Source: Paragonimus westermani (Eukaryota > Platyhelminthes > Trematoda > Plagiorchiida > Troglotrematidae). From it: 64,000 nucleotides of DNA. Shown here piece after piece: positions 1-10,209 of the stretch; position 1 is the first letter of the stretch; each line of letters starts with the position of its first letter. Under the pieces are notes generated by a model that made no database searches, was not told where the DNA came from, and was given only the letters and a program-made list of their open reading frames with translations. A program made the position numbers and the translations under genes. The DNA lies in the NCBI GenBank assembly GCA_008508345.1, contig QNGE01000424.1:120183-184182 (forward strand). The letters run 5' to 3'.

Positions 1-686
1 CCACCCGAGGTGGTTGAAACGCAGAGTATTACAACTTGCTCGAAACGTTGTGTTATTCCCAATCTGTTTATCAATAACATGTTAAACACGACGGCCAAAC
101 TATTCAACTTCATTCGTACTACATTTGGTGCGGATATCTTACAACTGAGTAAGCTTTGTTACGGACCAGTGACAAAAAACCTTGATGATGCCGTTTAATG
201 TAGACTTGCACCATCACACTCCATCGAATTGTATACTGAAGTGAGTTCAGTTTTCTGCAAAGGTCTGTCCGAAAAGATTAATTGGCCATTTGAATCCTGA
301 TGCTTAATCATTTTGGCTCGAGCCAAATCTTAATACCTGGTCACATTACCATCGCAGTGATCATCGGCAGGACCGAAAATATGTAAGGATAACTACCTTC
401 TCTTTCCATACAAAAATCTTACACCGCTTTCAGTGAACTTTTGCCTAGCTGGCCAATTTGCCAACTTGCCTTCCTATTCACAATCTTATAGGGTTCATCG
501 AAATGGCTGGAACTAGTAACCGTCTCGTCCGGCAAACTAATTTGAATCGTATGTCTACAAAACCTCTGCTAAACGACAGCAGCTATGTCGCTTAGAATGT
601 ACTAGCATCCACCTTTGTGTCGTCTGGGCATATAAGCAGTGAGGTGCGCCATCAACATTCATTTAAGTTCGTTTCCAGTCATCCAA
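1..686. other. unassigned DNA, nothing recognised
   Basis: No reading frame with recognisable family motifs and no structured RNA signal were found here. The short open frames are of the length expected by chance. The right edge meets the tail end of the first SINE copy. Confidence 0.6.
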
Positions 687-848
687 GTCTTTGCAAACGG
701 TTGGTCCGAGTCACAATCAGCAAACTGGTGGACAACTGTCTCGACCTAGCCAGGTCTCATCAGCACCACGAGTGTCGCAGAATCGAACCCAAGACCCGTG
801 AATAGATGACAGATTATAGTCCAAGCACTTATCCACTAGACCACGATG
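687..848 (-). mobile_element. tRNA-derived SINE, copy A
   Basis: On the minus strand this segment starts with an A-box-like stretch (plus 828-844, minus GTGGTCTAGTGGATAAG). About 40 bases on comes a B box (plus 777-790, minus GGGTTCGATTCTGC), the spacing of a tRNA-type RNA polymerase III promoter. The rest of the unit runs to plus 687. An inverted second copy at 1014-1173 matches along the whole length at roughly 75% by eye. Shared blocks include GGACTA-AATCTG after the A box, GCTAGGTCGAGACA in the body and TTGCAAA near the far end. The repeat status is direct from the sequence; calling it a SINE follows from the paired A and B boxes. Age and family name are unknown. Confidence 0.72.
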
Positions 849-1013
849 TTAGGGCTAACGGGGTTGTAGGAATACGTGCGTACTAGTTTCCTTGGCTGTT
901 GCGCTTCCTTTCTAGCATAGCCTGGAATCGTTCACCAGTTTTTTGGTTAGCCTGCAAAGGAGCACCCCTTCACCAAAGTCCCAGCAGTGGTTGAGGAACG
1001 GTTTTTTGTAAAT

Positions 1014-1173
1014 GATTGGCCTAGTGAATAAATGTCTGGACTACAATCTGCCACTTATCACAGGTAGTGGGATCGATTCTCCAGCATGAGTGGCACCGAT
1101 GAGACTTAGCTAGGTCGAGACATCTGTCCACAACTTCACCGGTGTCCACTAAGACTAACCGCTTGCAAACATC
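1014..1173 (+). mobile_element. tRNA-derived SINE, copy B
   Basis: This is the partner of copy A in opposite orientation. The A-box-like stretch is at 1016-1034 and the B box, GGGATCGATTCTCC, at 1069-1082. The body with GCTAGGTCGAGACA and the terminal TTGCAAAC block follow. The two heads face each other across about 165 bases, so transcription would diverge from the middle. Neither copy has an obvious A-rich tail or clear target-site duplication, which fits old and eroded insertions. Confidence 0.72.
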
Positions 1174-1383
1174 CTGTCTCATCCCCTCTGGCGGATGTCT
1201 GATCCTTTGTAGGCCAGCCATAAAAAGCTCAGGATGGTCAAACAACACATTTGAGCAGTTTCTGATGGTTGGGAACAGTGGTGGTGTTGTTTGTAGCTCG
1301 GGTTGATGGTTTTGGTATTGATATGTTCGCCGAGCTTGGCATTTAGGTTGCAAACGTTTCATCACCAAACGAGGTGACGTCAT

Positions 1384-1860
1384 CAGTGCGTAAGTGTTTC
1401 AGCGTNGATATATAACCCCCGTTCCATTCAATGCCCCTGTGTCGATTCCACACCGACGTAGTTCCATCGCGATCAGGGCCGTGCATCGTTCCGGTCGTTC
1501 TGTGGCGCTGCATCGATCCAGCATCGTGCGCACGTTCGATGTCTCAATGTTGAGCGTCTTGCGCCCACCGGCCTGGCTCAAGTCGGTCTTCAGGGCACTG
1601 AAACCTGATTGAGCATTATCTACACGGGAGTTCGTGGTCGATGGCAAGTATGAGCGTAAGTTTCTGACAGTAGCACATTTTCGTCTCTCCACCATGCCAT
1701 GTGCAGCAAACGGAGCGACCCGGTTTATCCTGCTCGACGGCCGATGCATTATCATAATTGCTTTATTTTCTAATATCATTGTTTATGTGGGCTTTGGATA
1801 TTGCCAGGACGCCCAGACCTGTGCAGGAGAGCGATTAGGGCCCTAAACCAAAGCCTTTGG
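1384..1860. other. GC-richer unassigned segment with one N
   Basis: This stretch is clearly richer in G, C and CpG than its flanks and carries the only ambiguous base in the window, at 1406. Open frames exist on both strands (72-126 codons), but none has a motif I recognise, and frames of this length arise easily in GC-rich DNA. It could be a repeat fragment or an untranslated or regulatory piece. I cannot decide from the sequence. Confidence 0.35.
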
Positions 1861-1899
1861 CTCTAAAGCCTATACCGCTTGACAGCAGGTGACTCGCAT

Positions 1900-1913
1900 A
1901 CACACACACACAC
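1900..1913. repeat. (AC)7 microsatellite
   Basis: Simple AC dinucleotide run read directly from the sequence. Confidence 0.9.
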
Positions 1914-4484
1914 TCAGACGCGACAGTATCAACCACTTAGAAGTGGATCGGCAGCCATATCAAAAAAGATCTAGCACACTTTCACAGGAACAGCAATACT
2001 ATACAGACGATCCTAGCAGACATACACACAGTCAGTCTAGACAAAACCAAGCATCTTGCACAACGAAACCACAACACATGGTTATCACGCACAACGAACG
2101 CATCTGCTTTTCTTCTGGCTGCTACCTTTTGGCCAATATGGCAAGGTTGAATTTGCAAGGACCGAAGTCCCAGTCAGCGCAGCCCGCCAAATCAAAACAG
2201 TATACAAGCCTGACCACAACGCCAAGGTAGTATAAAAAGTCAGTAAAGGCCTGACACAGCGTCTGACACGAACATGATACCTGACATGAAACGCTCGACG
2301 CAACACCTGACACGGGATGCCCGATGTGGTCAACGGTTGCAGCTCTGGCAGCAACGCTGACTTCCATGGTAACTAACACTACCTTGTACACGGGTCATAG
2401 CCACGAATACTGCCATAACGGTTCAAGTTTCTTCATACAGTTCCACGCGATGTATCAAGAGAAACGCAATCATTGGCGTAAACGTTAGCTGTAATTGGAA
2501 ATAAATAACGACAGTAGAAGTACACTCATAATACATATTGCTTTGTATCAAATATAAATGAGTGATAAAACGAGATAATGAAATGTTGGAATTGATGAAA
2601 ATCTTGGAAGTACACTTCGATTGTCATGGACCACTGGTTGGACCAGTAAAAACGTTGCAGGATATGACGGTCGGGTGCACTGACGTGAGACTAATCATTG
2701 ATCTGCAGTTTGTTTGCTAAACTGAGTTGAACGAATCTTGGATTTGTAAACCCTCTCTGTAGAAATGTGTACCGCCAATCATGTAGGGCTTGCGATGAAT
2801 GAATACGGCCTTTTATCTAGGTCATGGTAACTTTCAAAAGGAACGCCGAACTTTGTTGAAATACGATGCGTCAGTAGGTTTATTAACGTGGGCGTGAAGA
2901 TGACCAGACTGTCCGGTTGGTTCTTGAACAAATGTCAGCTACAACTGTTAGGTCAAGAACATACCTATACTAGTTACGGTATCAGTGGAACATTGTCCAC
3001 CATTGGACACGCAGTTTTGGTTACATGTGAGTTTGCACGTCTTACTGTCATATCTGACTTGTTGGCATCCCCTTGTAATCTGTACTATTCAGTCTTCGAA
3101 TATTGTTGTACTGAATATGGGTGGCTAAAATTTGTATACACCATTTTAGTAAATTGATCCATACCTGCTTGACATAGACAAAATATATAGCATTCACCTC
3201 CTACTTCAGACCACAATGTGTTTGCTCACAATGGTATACTCATTTATGCCTACACATTTTCCGCCGCAACTCGGTTACAACTTCACTTTTGTCCTCCAGC
3301 CACAAATATAACTTTTGTACGTTAGTCGTCTGACACTGGGAAGATTCCGCCAGATTTTAACGGTAGATGTTCACCGTTTATGGTCGAAAACACGCTGAAA
3401 GATTGTTTACTGTTTTTTTTCAAGCATTGTGCTTGAATAAGATTCGAATGTCTGCTTTTCTAGAACTGAACCCCTGGCAGACAAACTGACGACATTACCT
3501 TACGATTAGTCTGTTAACCCTTCGTTAGAATATGCGAGCTGTCTTTTTGGTCACGTGCTTACCATTCTGGAGAAGGTCATGAATCCTTTGCTTGGCATTA
3601 TCTTATGTTAAAGGTCTGTGTGAATTGTTCGTTCACGTGCGTTTATTTTTCTCCGTTTCAAGTCCATATCGGAAATCGTTAAAATCCGATTAATATGAAG
3701 ACGAAATCTATCTTCAGGTGAAGACAAATTCAAACTATTTTCCTCTACCCGACTCTGGAAAGGTCGGCATGTGTTAGTCACGGAGATCACGGTAGAGCCA
3801 TTCGATCTTTCAGAAAACGAACTAACTTGATCAGAATAAGAAAATTCTTGTTCGGAGTTACTCACTGAAATCATGCGGAAAACATATCAGCAAACAGGCC
3901 ATTTTTCTCTGATTGATTATTATATTGTTTGGGAAACACCGTGGATTTGAGAGTAGCAACTGGTAGGCGTTAAAAAAAGCTCCCGAAAATGACAGTAAAA
4001 AGAAAGCCCATGTTTGAGTTTTGGTTAGCGTCAGGGGAAAGGTAAATCGAACAACAGAAACAAAGATTTATCCTCACGTCACTTGAAGGAATCCTTTGAA
4101 TGGACTGAGATCGCATCACCCACTCTGGTGAGTAGTTCGGTAGTGTATTCCACGAGTAGTGATTTCATTTTTACAAACGGTCCCCTTTTGAGACAACTGT
4201 TTTTATGAGAACTGTGGTATACGTGTTCCACCTGAATTGTAACGTGCAAGTCGGCCGTTTCCATTCTGAATGTTCGCTACACCTTTGGACCAACTTTGGG
4301 TAGCGTGGACGTATCGGGGGACAGCGTTTTTCAGAAGCAGGGGTTCAAAACACAAGTTTCTTAAAATGAAACGTCGCGAACATGCGTAAGCCAAAAGACC
4401 GAGTAGGCCATGTATACGGCTTACAAAAACGAAAACCAAAACGGCGCCAACAACACAATTCAAATTCAATCTGTGTGCATTTGC
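1914..4484. other. unassigned DNA upstream of Penelope-like relic 1
   Basis: No recognisable gene was found. At 2250-2315 the short word CTGACA(C/T)G occurs four times in degenerate, unevenly spaced form. Frames of up to 113 codons carry no family motif. The N-terminal part of the Penelope-like element that begins near 4485 would be expected here, but I could not identify it with confidence. Confidence 0.5.
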
Positions 4485-4956
4485 TGGTTTCGAGTGCGCG
4501 TTACAAAATATTTCAGAGGTCTCATTTTATTATGTACAGAAAACACAGGTTTCTATTTTGATGGACCTACTTTCAAACAGATAGACGGGGTTGCTGTGGG
4601 TATTCCGTTAGGCCCATATCTAACAGATATTTTCCCAGGAATGACTGACTGCATAATCATATATCGATAATATTTAAATTTTTAATGATTTTACCCAGCT
4701 TGATTCGTTTTCCAACATTCCAGATTATATTCATCCCAAACTACCTATATATCGCTAAGTTGAATTGAACAAGACTTAAGCTTTTTTGGATGTATTGATC
4801 ACTACAAGTGTGGATCGTGTATCACAGTGTTCAGTTCATTACAAAGCAACACGGGTTGACCACAATTACGGGTTTTCCGGCTTCGCATCTATTACATACA
4901 AACGCGGTTTGCTTAACACGTCGCTTCATGCAGCCATGCTTATTCGTACTACATGA
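4485..4956 (+). pseudogene. Penelope-like RT core and linker, broken
   Basis: Reading from 4410 in frame, the RT palm block contains FYFDG then KQIDGVAVGIPLGP (4575-4616). This is the hallmark motif of Penelope-type reverse transcriptases, in which Q-DG-AMG-PLGP is usual; here Met is Val and Ser is Ile. The frame stops at 4670, just before the catalytic YVDD region, which is not visible. After a frameshift the next blocks read HPKLPIYR (about 4747-4770) and AFLDVLIT, matching the family's HPN-IKFT and PFLDVLI region. Then, at 4870-4953, comes ITYKRGLLNTSLHAA, matching the family's YKRGL-RTLF block. Stop codons interrupt between and after these blocks. The order and spacing match the family, so this is homology and not a chance frame. 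Confidence 0.85.
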
Positions 4957-5073
4957 CGAACTGCAGATAGAACAGGATTTACCGTGACAAACCTTACTAG
5001 TAAACTTACACCCCGAGAAAGTCATCGAGACAGGTGATCAGATGAATGGAAGAATTGAACCTATACTCAGGGC

Positions 5074-5583
5074 ATGAAAAGAGGAGGCTTTCCTATTCTT
5101 GCTTTCAAGGGTGACCACCTGGCCAACGACATAATGCACAAACTGAAGTCTGCTCTGACTCGAACGCATTCGGCTGCACGGTTGCGCTCAGTCCAAACCA
5201 CCAGAGGATCGGCTCTCCACAATCGCGAAAGTAGTCCGTCAAACTCTTCTGTCTCCCGTGCGGTGTACCAGTCCGCTTGTCGTTGCAGCGACGTATACGT
5301 AGACAGAACAGATTGGCAATTATCACAGCGAGTCGCCGAACGCATCCTAAAATGTTTGAGACAACTAACGCTGCACCAGCCTCAACTTGGAAATCCAACG
5401 TCATCGATTGCTACACACCTGATGACAACAGTTCATCGAGTTCACTCATTAAACTCATTCAGGATACTGTTGCGCAATCGAAACCCAAAGTTATTGGCTT
5501 CCTATGAAGTGCTGTTTATCCGAAGTTAGTAGCCGACTTTATGTGCGCAAAAGTGATTGAGGCGACCTATCTAGTTGCCATGG
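5074..5583 (+). pseudogene. Penelope-like C-terminal GIY-YIG endonuclease, broken
   Basis: A 151-codon open frame starts with the thumb-end block LAFKGDHLANDIMHKLKSAL, corresponding to the family's LPFKGD segment. The GIY-YIG-type nuclease follows at about residues 63-145. AVYQSACRC stands in for the GIY strand, DVYVDRT for the YIG strand, and QLSQRVAER for the helix with the conserved Arg; the family His after Glu is replaced by Arg. SSIATHLMTTVHRV is the A-HL--TGH block, and Glu145 in SYEVLFIR sits where the catalytic Glu is expected. Two stops follow at about 5527, but homology continues as PTLCAQK and a final LPW to 5583. YIG-to-YVD and the lost His suggest inactivity even without the stops. 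Confidence 0.85.
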
Positions 5584-5837
5584 TTGTGATTACATAAGAC
5601 TGAGTATGGCTGTAGGCGTCTTATCGGCAAGGTGTATAAAATTACGATGGTTTTTGTTTGCGATTGGACAGAGTAAACAACTTGTTATCATGTCGCAATA
5701 TTTCTTTCTTCTGCCCCTTTGAACTGATGATCTCAGGCAACCTGGCGAGTTGTTTGGCCAAGGAGCGATGGGGCGTGTGTCAGGTTTCTGAAGTCTGTCC
5801 AAAAGGCAGATTACCTGTATGGATTTTGAGGTGTTAA

Positions 5838-5905
5838 TTCATCGGTGGTAGAGCACTCAACCTCCTGGCCATCGATCAATCATACTTACGGTTTGAACAC
5901 CTGAC
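5838..5905 (+). mobile_element. tRNA-like / SINE head
   Basis: ATCGGTGGTAGAGC at 5841-5854 resembles a tRNA D-arm with A box. CGGTTTGAACACC at 5889-5901 resembles a T-arm with B box, at tRNA-like spacing. The acceptor ends do not pair well, so this is more likely a SINE head or tRNA relic than a working tRNA. No second copy was recognised in the window. Confidence 0.4.
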
Positions 5906-8649
5906 TCAGTATCGATAGACTTCAGATCCATTGGAAGCCAAGAGATCATTGGAGAAGGGAGAGCTGATATACACTTGAATATCTTTTGTACTGTATAAAA
6001 ATAAAGAATGAGGGGCGCTTTTTTGAAAACACAAGCAAAGTAATCGATTTTATATGTCGATAGTTAGACAGCATATGGCTTGCCATTATAAGAGTCGAAC
6101 CATATTTTACGAAACACATCACAGACACATTTCAATATGCAACTACTGTTGCAGCTTGCAAACAATAAGATATTTGTTTAGATATTTGTTTAGCCAAGTT
6201 GCTAGGAATGTCATGTTAGTGCCGTGAATATCTGTACCAGGTACACTCTTAGGATCTTTGATTGGTGGAGCTGATACGGCTGAGAAAATTGAGTTATTGA
6301 CAAATACGCCACTTCTGCATCTCAGAAGAATCGTTATATGCTACAGCCCCAATGAAATCCTTCCGAGATCGTGTCTTCTCTAATCCAAAAACTAATTTCG
6401 CAGTGAGTGTTGACGTTTGTGGAAGATTCCACATGCAAACACTAAGTCAACCCTGATATCCCGGGCAAATGCACAAGATAGGCCTCGTTTAATCACCTCA
6501 TTTGGGTGACGCGGTAACCTGAAAAGGGGTAACAGCAGTGTTGCCTTCCTTTCAACAAGCACAGCACGATCGATCCGCTTTATCCGCTTATGATGGAAAT
6601 CTCTCATGCTGAATTAGGATGTGGTGCATCGGAACGCATGTGATCATGGAGAATATGGCATGTTATTAACACTGAACTGCCAACTAGTCTGTTCAAGTTG
6701 GAAGTAAACTTTTGTAACCATTAATCATTGAAGAACTTGTGTCAACTTCTCCGTGCTACCTTCCGTGTATTGTAATTTTCGAATTTGACCTTTATTTTGG
6801 TAGCAGTTATGAGGCAAATGGCAAAACTACACTTTCTTTCGAAAGGGAAATCAATGTTGTTTTTCCATCCGTCACTTACAGTCGTGGTTGGAAGCTTTTA
6901 AATCGTGAGACGTATAACAGAACGAAGATTAATTCCTGTGTTTGCAGGGTAATACTCAGTGGAATACTGATACCTGCAAAGCACCGATCGGTTAATCCAT
7001 AGTTATCCTGTAAATTAAAACAAATCACTATGACGTATTGGATAGAAAACCCAGTGGTACTAAGCAATTCGGTTTTCGTAGAATTTCATACTGATGATTG
7101 TATATTTAACTCAGTCGTATAATTTATACAAATTTAGAAAGTTAGAATCATCCGACTGATCTTCACCCAACGAACGGTTTGAATATCCAAACAACCATTT
7201 CCTGGACACGCAATTTACAAACAGTCAGTCCACAAAACATGCTCATTACTCATTGTCATCACAGGCAATCATGAACTGGTCATGTTCGTGTGTGAATTTG
7301 AGTACACTGCTGTGTGCGTGATACGCTTGAGCAACATTCCATTCATTATTTACGTAAAAAGACGGATTTCCAGTATTTCGCTTCAACATGTCAGGATTTG
7401 ATCAAATATTATTCACATGTAAGGTACTTTTATTGATAGGTCAATCAAAAGTCCACGTAAATTGTTTACACCGGTCGAGTCTAGTGACAACAACAGGGTC
7501 AAACAGGACAAGCTAGACTGAGCAGGTCAGTGTTGTATTAGAAAACACATAACAGTTGCTCTCCTTAGACAGTAAAATAAATGGGAAAGAAGGAAACCTT
7601 TGTATTATTCTAAGTACAGAAAACTACACTCGTCCCAGCTTTAGAGCACATAAAGTATGTTTTTTGTTACGGGAATTACGAATGATGGAAAAGGTTTTCT
7701 CAAGGTGTTGAACAACCCAACTCATAAGTTATCATTGGATGTGACATAACTGTAAGTCCAGAGTTAAGCAGCCGCTGTAAAATGGTTTGAGTGAATTCCA
7801 GACGGTTTTTCGGCATCCCATGGGAGTTCTGCGGTTTTGCAAAGATAACCGAGATTCAAAGATTTTGTCCGAGTACGTCATGACTAGACACACGTACGAG
7901 TCCACAAATTTCACTGGTCGTTGTAGTAATATAGTTTATCAGCCAGGTTAAAATCACAAACGCTTTTGCAGTTGTTGAACACTACGTTAATTACTGCTTA
8001 TTAACTGAGATGATCGGTCATTCATCTTTATCATTTCTTAACGTGTTCGCCATACTCTATTTCGTAGTACACTTCACTTTGTGAGATTGAAAGTGAAACT
8101 TCCACGGCTAATCTATCTGGCAGTGCGTATAGTTGGGGCAAGAATATGTATTACACAAAAATCCAATCCTAGTGACATTTTCAGGAGTGGCTGCCCAAGA
8201 AGTACAATTGGCTTCGGAAGTTGCCATCAAAATTGAATACGGTTCATTTGGTTCCAGCTAACTCACCGATCACGTGGCATCCATTTTAAGCTACTTTTAT
8301 ATTGGAACACCAGTGGGCAAGAACGTGATAAATTGGACTGGACCGGACACAGTGCCTTCGATCAGAAGTAACCTATGACCTTGTGAAGAGAAAATATACC
8401 TACAGTCAGACTTGTCAGGTATGTTGCCTACTGTGTAAGGGTTTTCACTGACGGGACATTGATTGCGTTGCCCGCTTATTGTAGCGAAGAGGCGCCCAAT
8501 AAAGCACAATCTTCATTGTCCAGCACTCTAGTTATGCCACGCGTACGCTTGCGTTTATGAGTTATCATTCCGGACCATAATACCCCTAGGTTTCCGCTCA
8601 CGCATTGTGTGCACCTCAACCCGGTTTATGTGCGTGATCAGCGCCGTCT
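5906..8649. other. unassigned DNA
   Basis: No gene was recognised. A 12-base tandem duplication, GATATTTGTTTA twice, lies at 6169-6192. At 8175-8184 a CAG follows ATTTT and is followed by open frames of 24-34 codons, which is within chance. A frame on the minus strand at 6392-6607 is rich in Arg and Lys but has no identifiable family. Confidence 0.5.
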
Positions 8650-8976
8650 TTCTGGGGGTTTTCTGCCTGCCATTCTTCGCCCGTTGGTCCGATTTCGTTG
8701 AGCAATGGCTCGTTCGGTCACTCTTGTTCTCCTCCATCCATCTACGCTGTCCTCTGATCGTAGTCTACGACCGCGTCGCGATATCCCTGCGAGTGTTAGA
8801 ATAATCGCGCTTCTGATTTTGTCGTCCCTTCTCTTTTGCCTAAAATGTCTCGGCCGTTGGTCCGATCCACTCGAGCGATGATTCATCCGGTCGCCCCCGC
8901 CGTCCCCGATCCGTTGGTTGTGGGGCTTTGGATATGCCTCTCTCGTCGTCGAGCTTTTTTGCTGAGTGTTAGAATA
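8650..8976. repeat. GC-rich tandem duplication, period 173
   Basis: Two neighbouring units share exact anchors at a constant offset. CCGTTGGTCCGAT starts at 8681 and again at 8854, and GAGTGTTAGAATA starts at 8791 and again at 8964. Both pairs are 173 bases apart, so the units have kept length while diverging by substitution; many differences are C/T. Between the anchors identity is modest, around 60% by eye. The segment is GC- and CpG-richer than the neighbouring DNA. It could be two units of an old satellite or an internal duplication of a repeat. No protein motif was recognised. Confidence 0.7.
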
Positions 8977-9227
8977 CCCACACCTCCGGCCTGATTATCC
9001 ACCACATTATGATTATTCACTGCGGTTTGGTGCAATTTTCGCCACCCACAGTCACTTAATTTGAAATCGCCTTCAACCTCTTCAAGAAATTGTTGAAACT
9101 TCACTAAACTTGCCTACCAACTTTAACCACAAACTTTGCAACAGCATGTTTATGCACATGAGTTCACGGGTGTGTACGTCTGATGAACACTTGAAAATTT
9201 ATTCCAAAATTGTGAATCGCGCAACGG

Positions 9228-9454
9228 GAAACGAAGCCTGTCATTAGTTCCAAGGCAGATAAACTGCACGAGTCAACAGTGTATGCACACACACAGGGTC
9301 GGACGCCGGGTACTGATTAAAATGGGCTCGGAGAAAGCAAACAACTTCGAGTTCCGACTAGGCAACGATACTTGAACGGAGTTCCCTGGGTCGGCAACGT
9401 GACTTGTTTCAATGGGGTGCTTTGCAGTGGATGAGATCGGATTTCGTCTCAGTC
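9228..9454 (+). repeat. left arm of inverted-repeat element
   Basis: Pairs with 9800-10005. The strongest block, starting at GCACGAGTC, runs through the short AC-repeat stretch and on to CTGATTAAAAT. A few extra bases relative to the right arm lie in the middle of this arm. Confidence 0.8.
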
Positions 9455-9799
9455 ACTCTGCTGTCACTGCCTCTTGAGTCATGGCGTACAACAGCCACTT
9501 AGACAAATGTTTAGCAATTCTTTTACCTAGGCACCGACCTGTCCTGCGATGTAGACCACACTGCAATAGTTTGGTAGAACACGACTATGAATAAGCTAAG
9601 TGACGTTCCTAGTTGTGAGTAGCAACCATAATTCGGCCGCGAGGTACGCACGAATTAGAACATACTGTAATTTTTAACTAAGTCATGATTTGATATGATC
9701 GCCTCTGAAAGGTAGATACAAAAAGATCTGCTTCTTAGGAGCAGTACTCATGGCCGGATGGTTCACTGCAATGCTCAGTGCACCGCAAGACCACATAGG

Positions 9800-10005
9800 G
9801 ATTGAGATGAAATCCGGCCTCATCCACTACAAGGCATATCATGGAAATTGGTGGCGTCACCGACCTCGACAACTCCGTTCAATTACCGTTGCCTAATCGG
9901 AGCCAATTTTAATCAGTACTCGGTGTCCGGCCCTGTGTGTGTGTGTGCATACACTGTTGACTCGTGCCGTTTGTCTGCATTGGAAGTGACGACAGTCTTT
10001 GTTTC
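9800..10005 (-). repeat. right arm of inverted-repeat element
   Basis: Reverse complement of the left arm. It carries a longer (TG)n run at 9934-9947 than the left copy, as expected if the dinucleotide changed length independently after insertion. Confidence 0.8.
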
Positions 10006-10120
10006 TTTAAACCCAGTCGTTGATTGCTTCTACTGTTGTTAATACCTACATGTTCTATGTATTCTAATGTTTTATGTTTGCGACTGAAAACAGTAAACTA
10101 AATTTCCGAGCTCCCGGTGT

Positions 10121-10200
10121 GGCTTCGTAGCTCAGCTGGTAGAGCGCTTGCCGCGTTGAGGCATGCTGTGTCTGTCGCTGGTTCGAATCCAGCCGAAGCC
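10121..10200 (+). tRNA. tRNA-like gene with atypical anticodon arm
   Basis: The ends pair perfectly over seven bases (GGCTTCG with CGAAGCC). TA follows, then a D arm (GCTC-AGCTGGTA-GAGC), and a perfect T arm (GCTGG-TTCGAAT-CCAGC) sits next to the acceptor. The A box (TAGCTCAGCTGG) and B box (GGTTCGAATCC) are canonical, and TTTT at 10206-10209 could end polymerase III transcription. The middle is odd. The best stem is GCTTGCC with GGCATGC (one mismatch) around a seven-base loop GCGTTGA. It would present GTT but lacks the usual U33, and ten bases then precede the T arm. At 80 bases this may be a tRNA with a disturbed anticodon arm, an intron-bearing form I cannot fold, or the head of a SINE. 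I would not assign an amino acid. Confidence 0.6.
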
Positions 10201-10209
10201 CTGACTTTT

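Larger units (their letters stand above)
4485..5583 (+). mobile_element. Penelope-like element relic 1 (RT to endonuclease)
   Basis: This is a decayed copy of a Penelope-like retroelement covering the core reverse transcriptase, the linker and the C-terminal endonuclease in the expected order. The RT core is open in one frame to 4670. From about 4684 to 5583 all later blocks lie in a single second frame, so one frameshift near 4670-4684 plus several stop codons explains the damage. The N-terminal RT part is missing or too eroded to see, and no terminal repeats were found. Penelope-like elements combine an RT related to telomerase with a GIY-YIG nuclease and are common in flatworms. The copy cannot be active. 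A second relic of the same class lies 6 kb downstream on the same strand. Confidence 0.87.
9228..10005. mobile_element. inverted-repeat (fold-back) element
   Basis: The left arm (9228-9454) is the imperfect reverse complement of the right arm (9800-10005). Shared blocks in order from the outside, read on the left arm, are GAAACGAAG-CTGTC, GCACGAGTCAACAGTGTATG with ACACACACA, CGG-TACTGATTAAAAT, TTGAACGGAGTT and AGTGGATGAG-CGGATTT. The 345-base interior has no reading frame of note. The structure fits either a non-autonomous fold-back or MITE-like DNA element, or two inverted copies of an unidentified repeat. No convincing target-site duplication flanks it. The two arms differ at perhaps one base in five to seven, so the insertion is old. 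Confidence 0.8.

Noticed and set aside
1021..1383. 120-codon minus frame similar to the plus frame at 617-805
   Set aside because: The protein-level similarity is caused by the inverted SINE copies, not by a gene.
5067..5404. Minus-strand frames of 92 and 99 codons
   Set aside because: They are shadows of the Penelope-like nuclease frame on the plus strand.
8185..8289. Two overlapping acceptor-led frames of 24 and 34 codons
   Set aside because: Two frames look equally protein-like, which shows that appearance alone is not evidence here.
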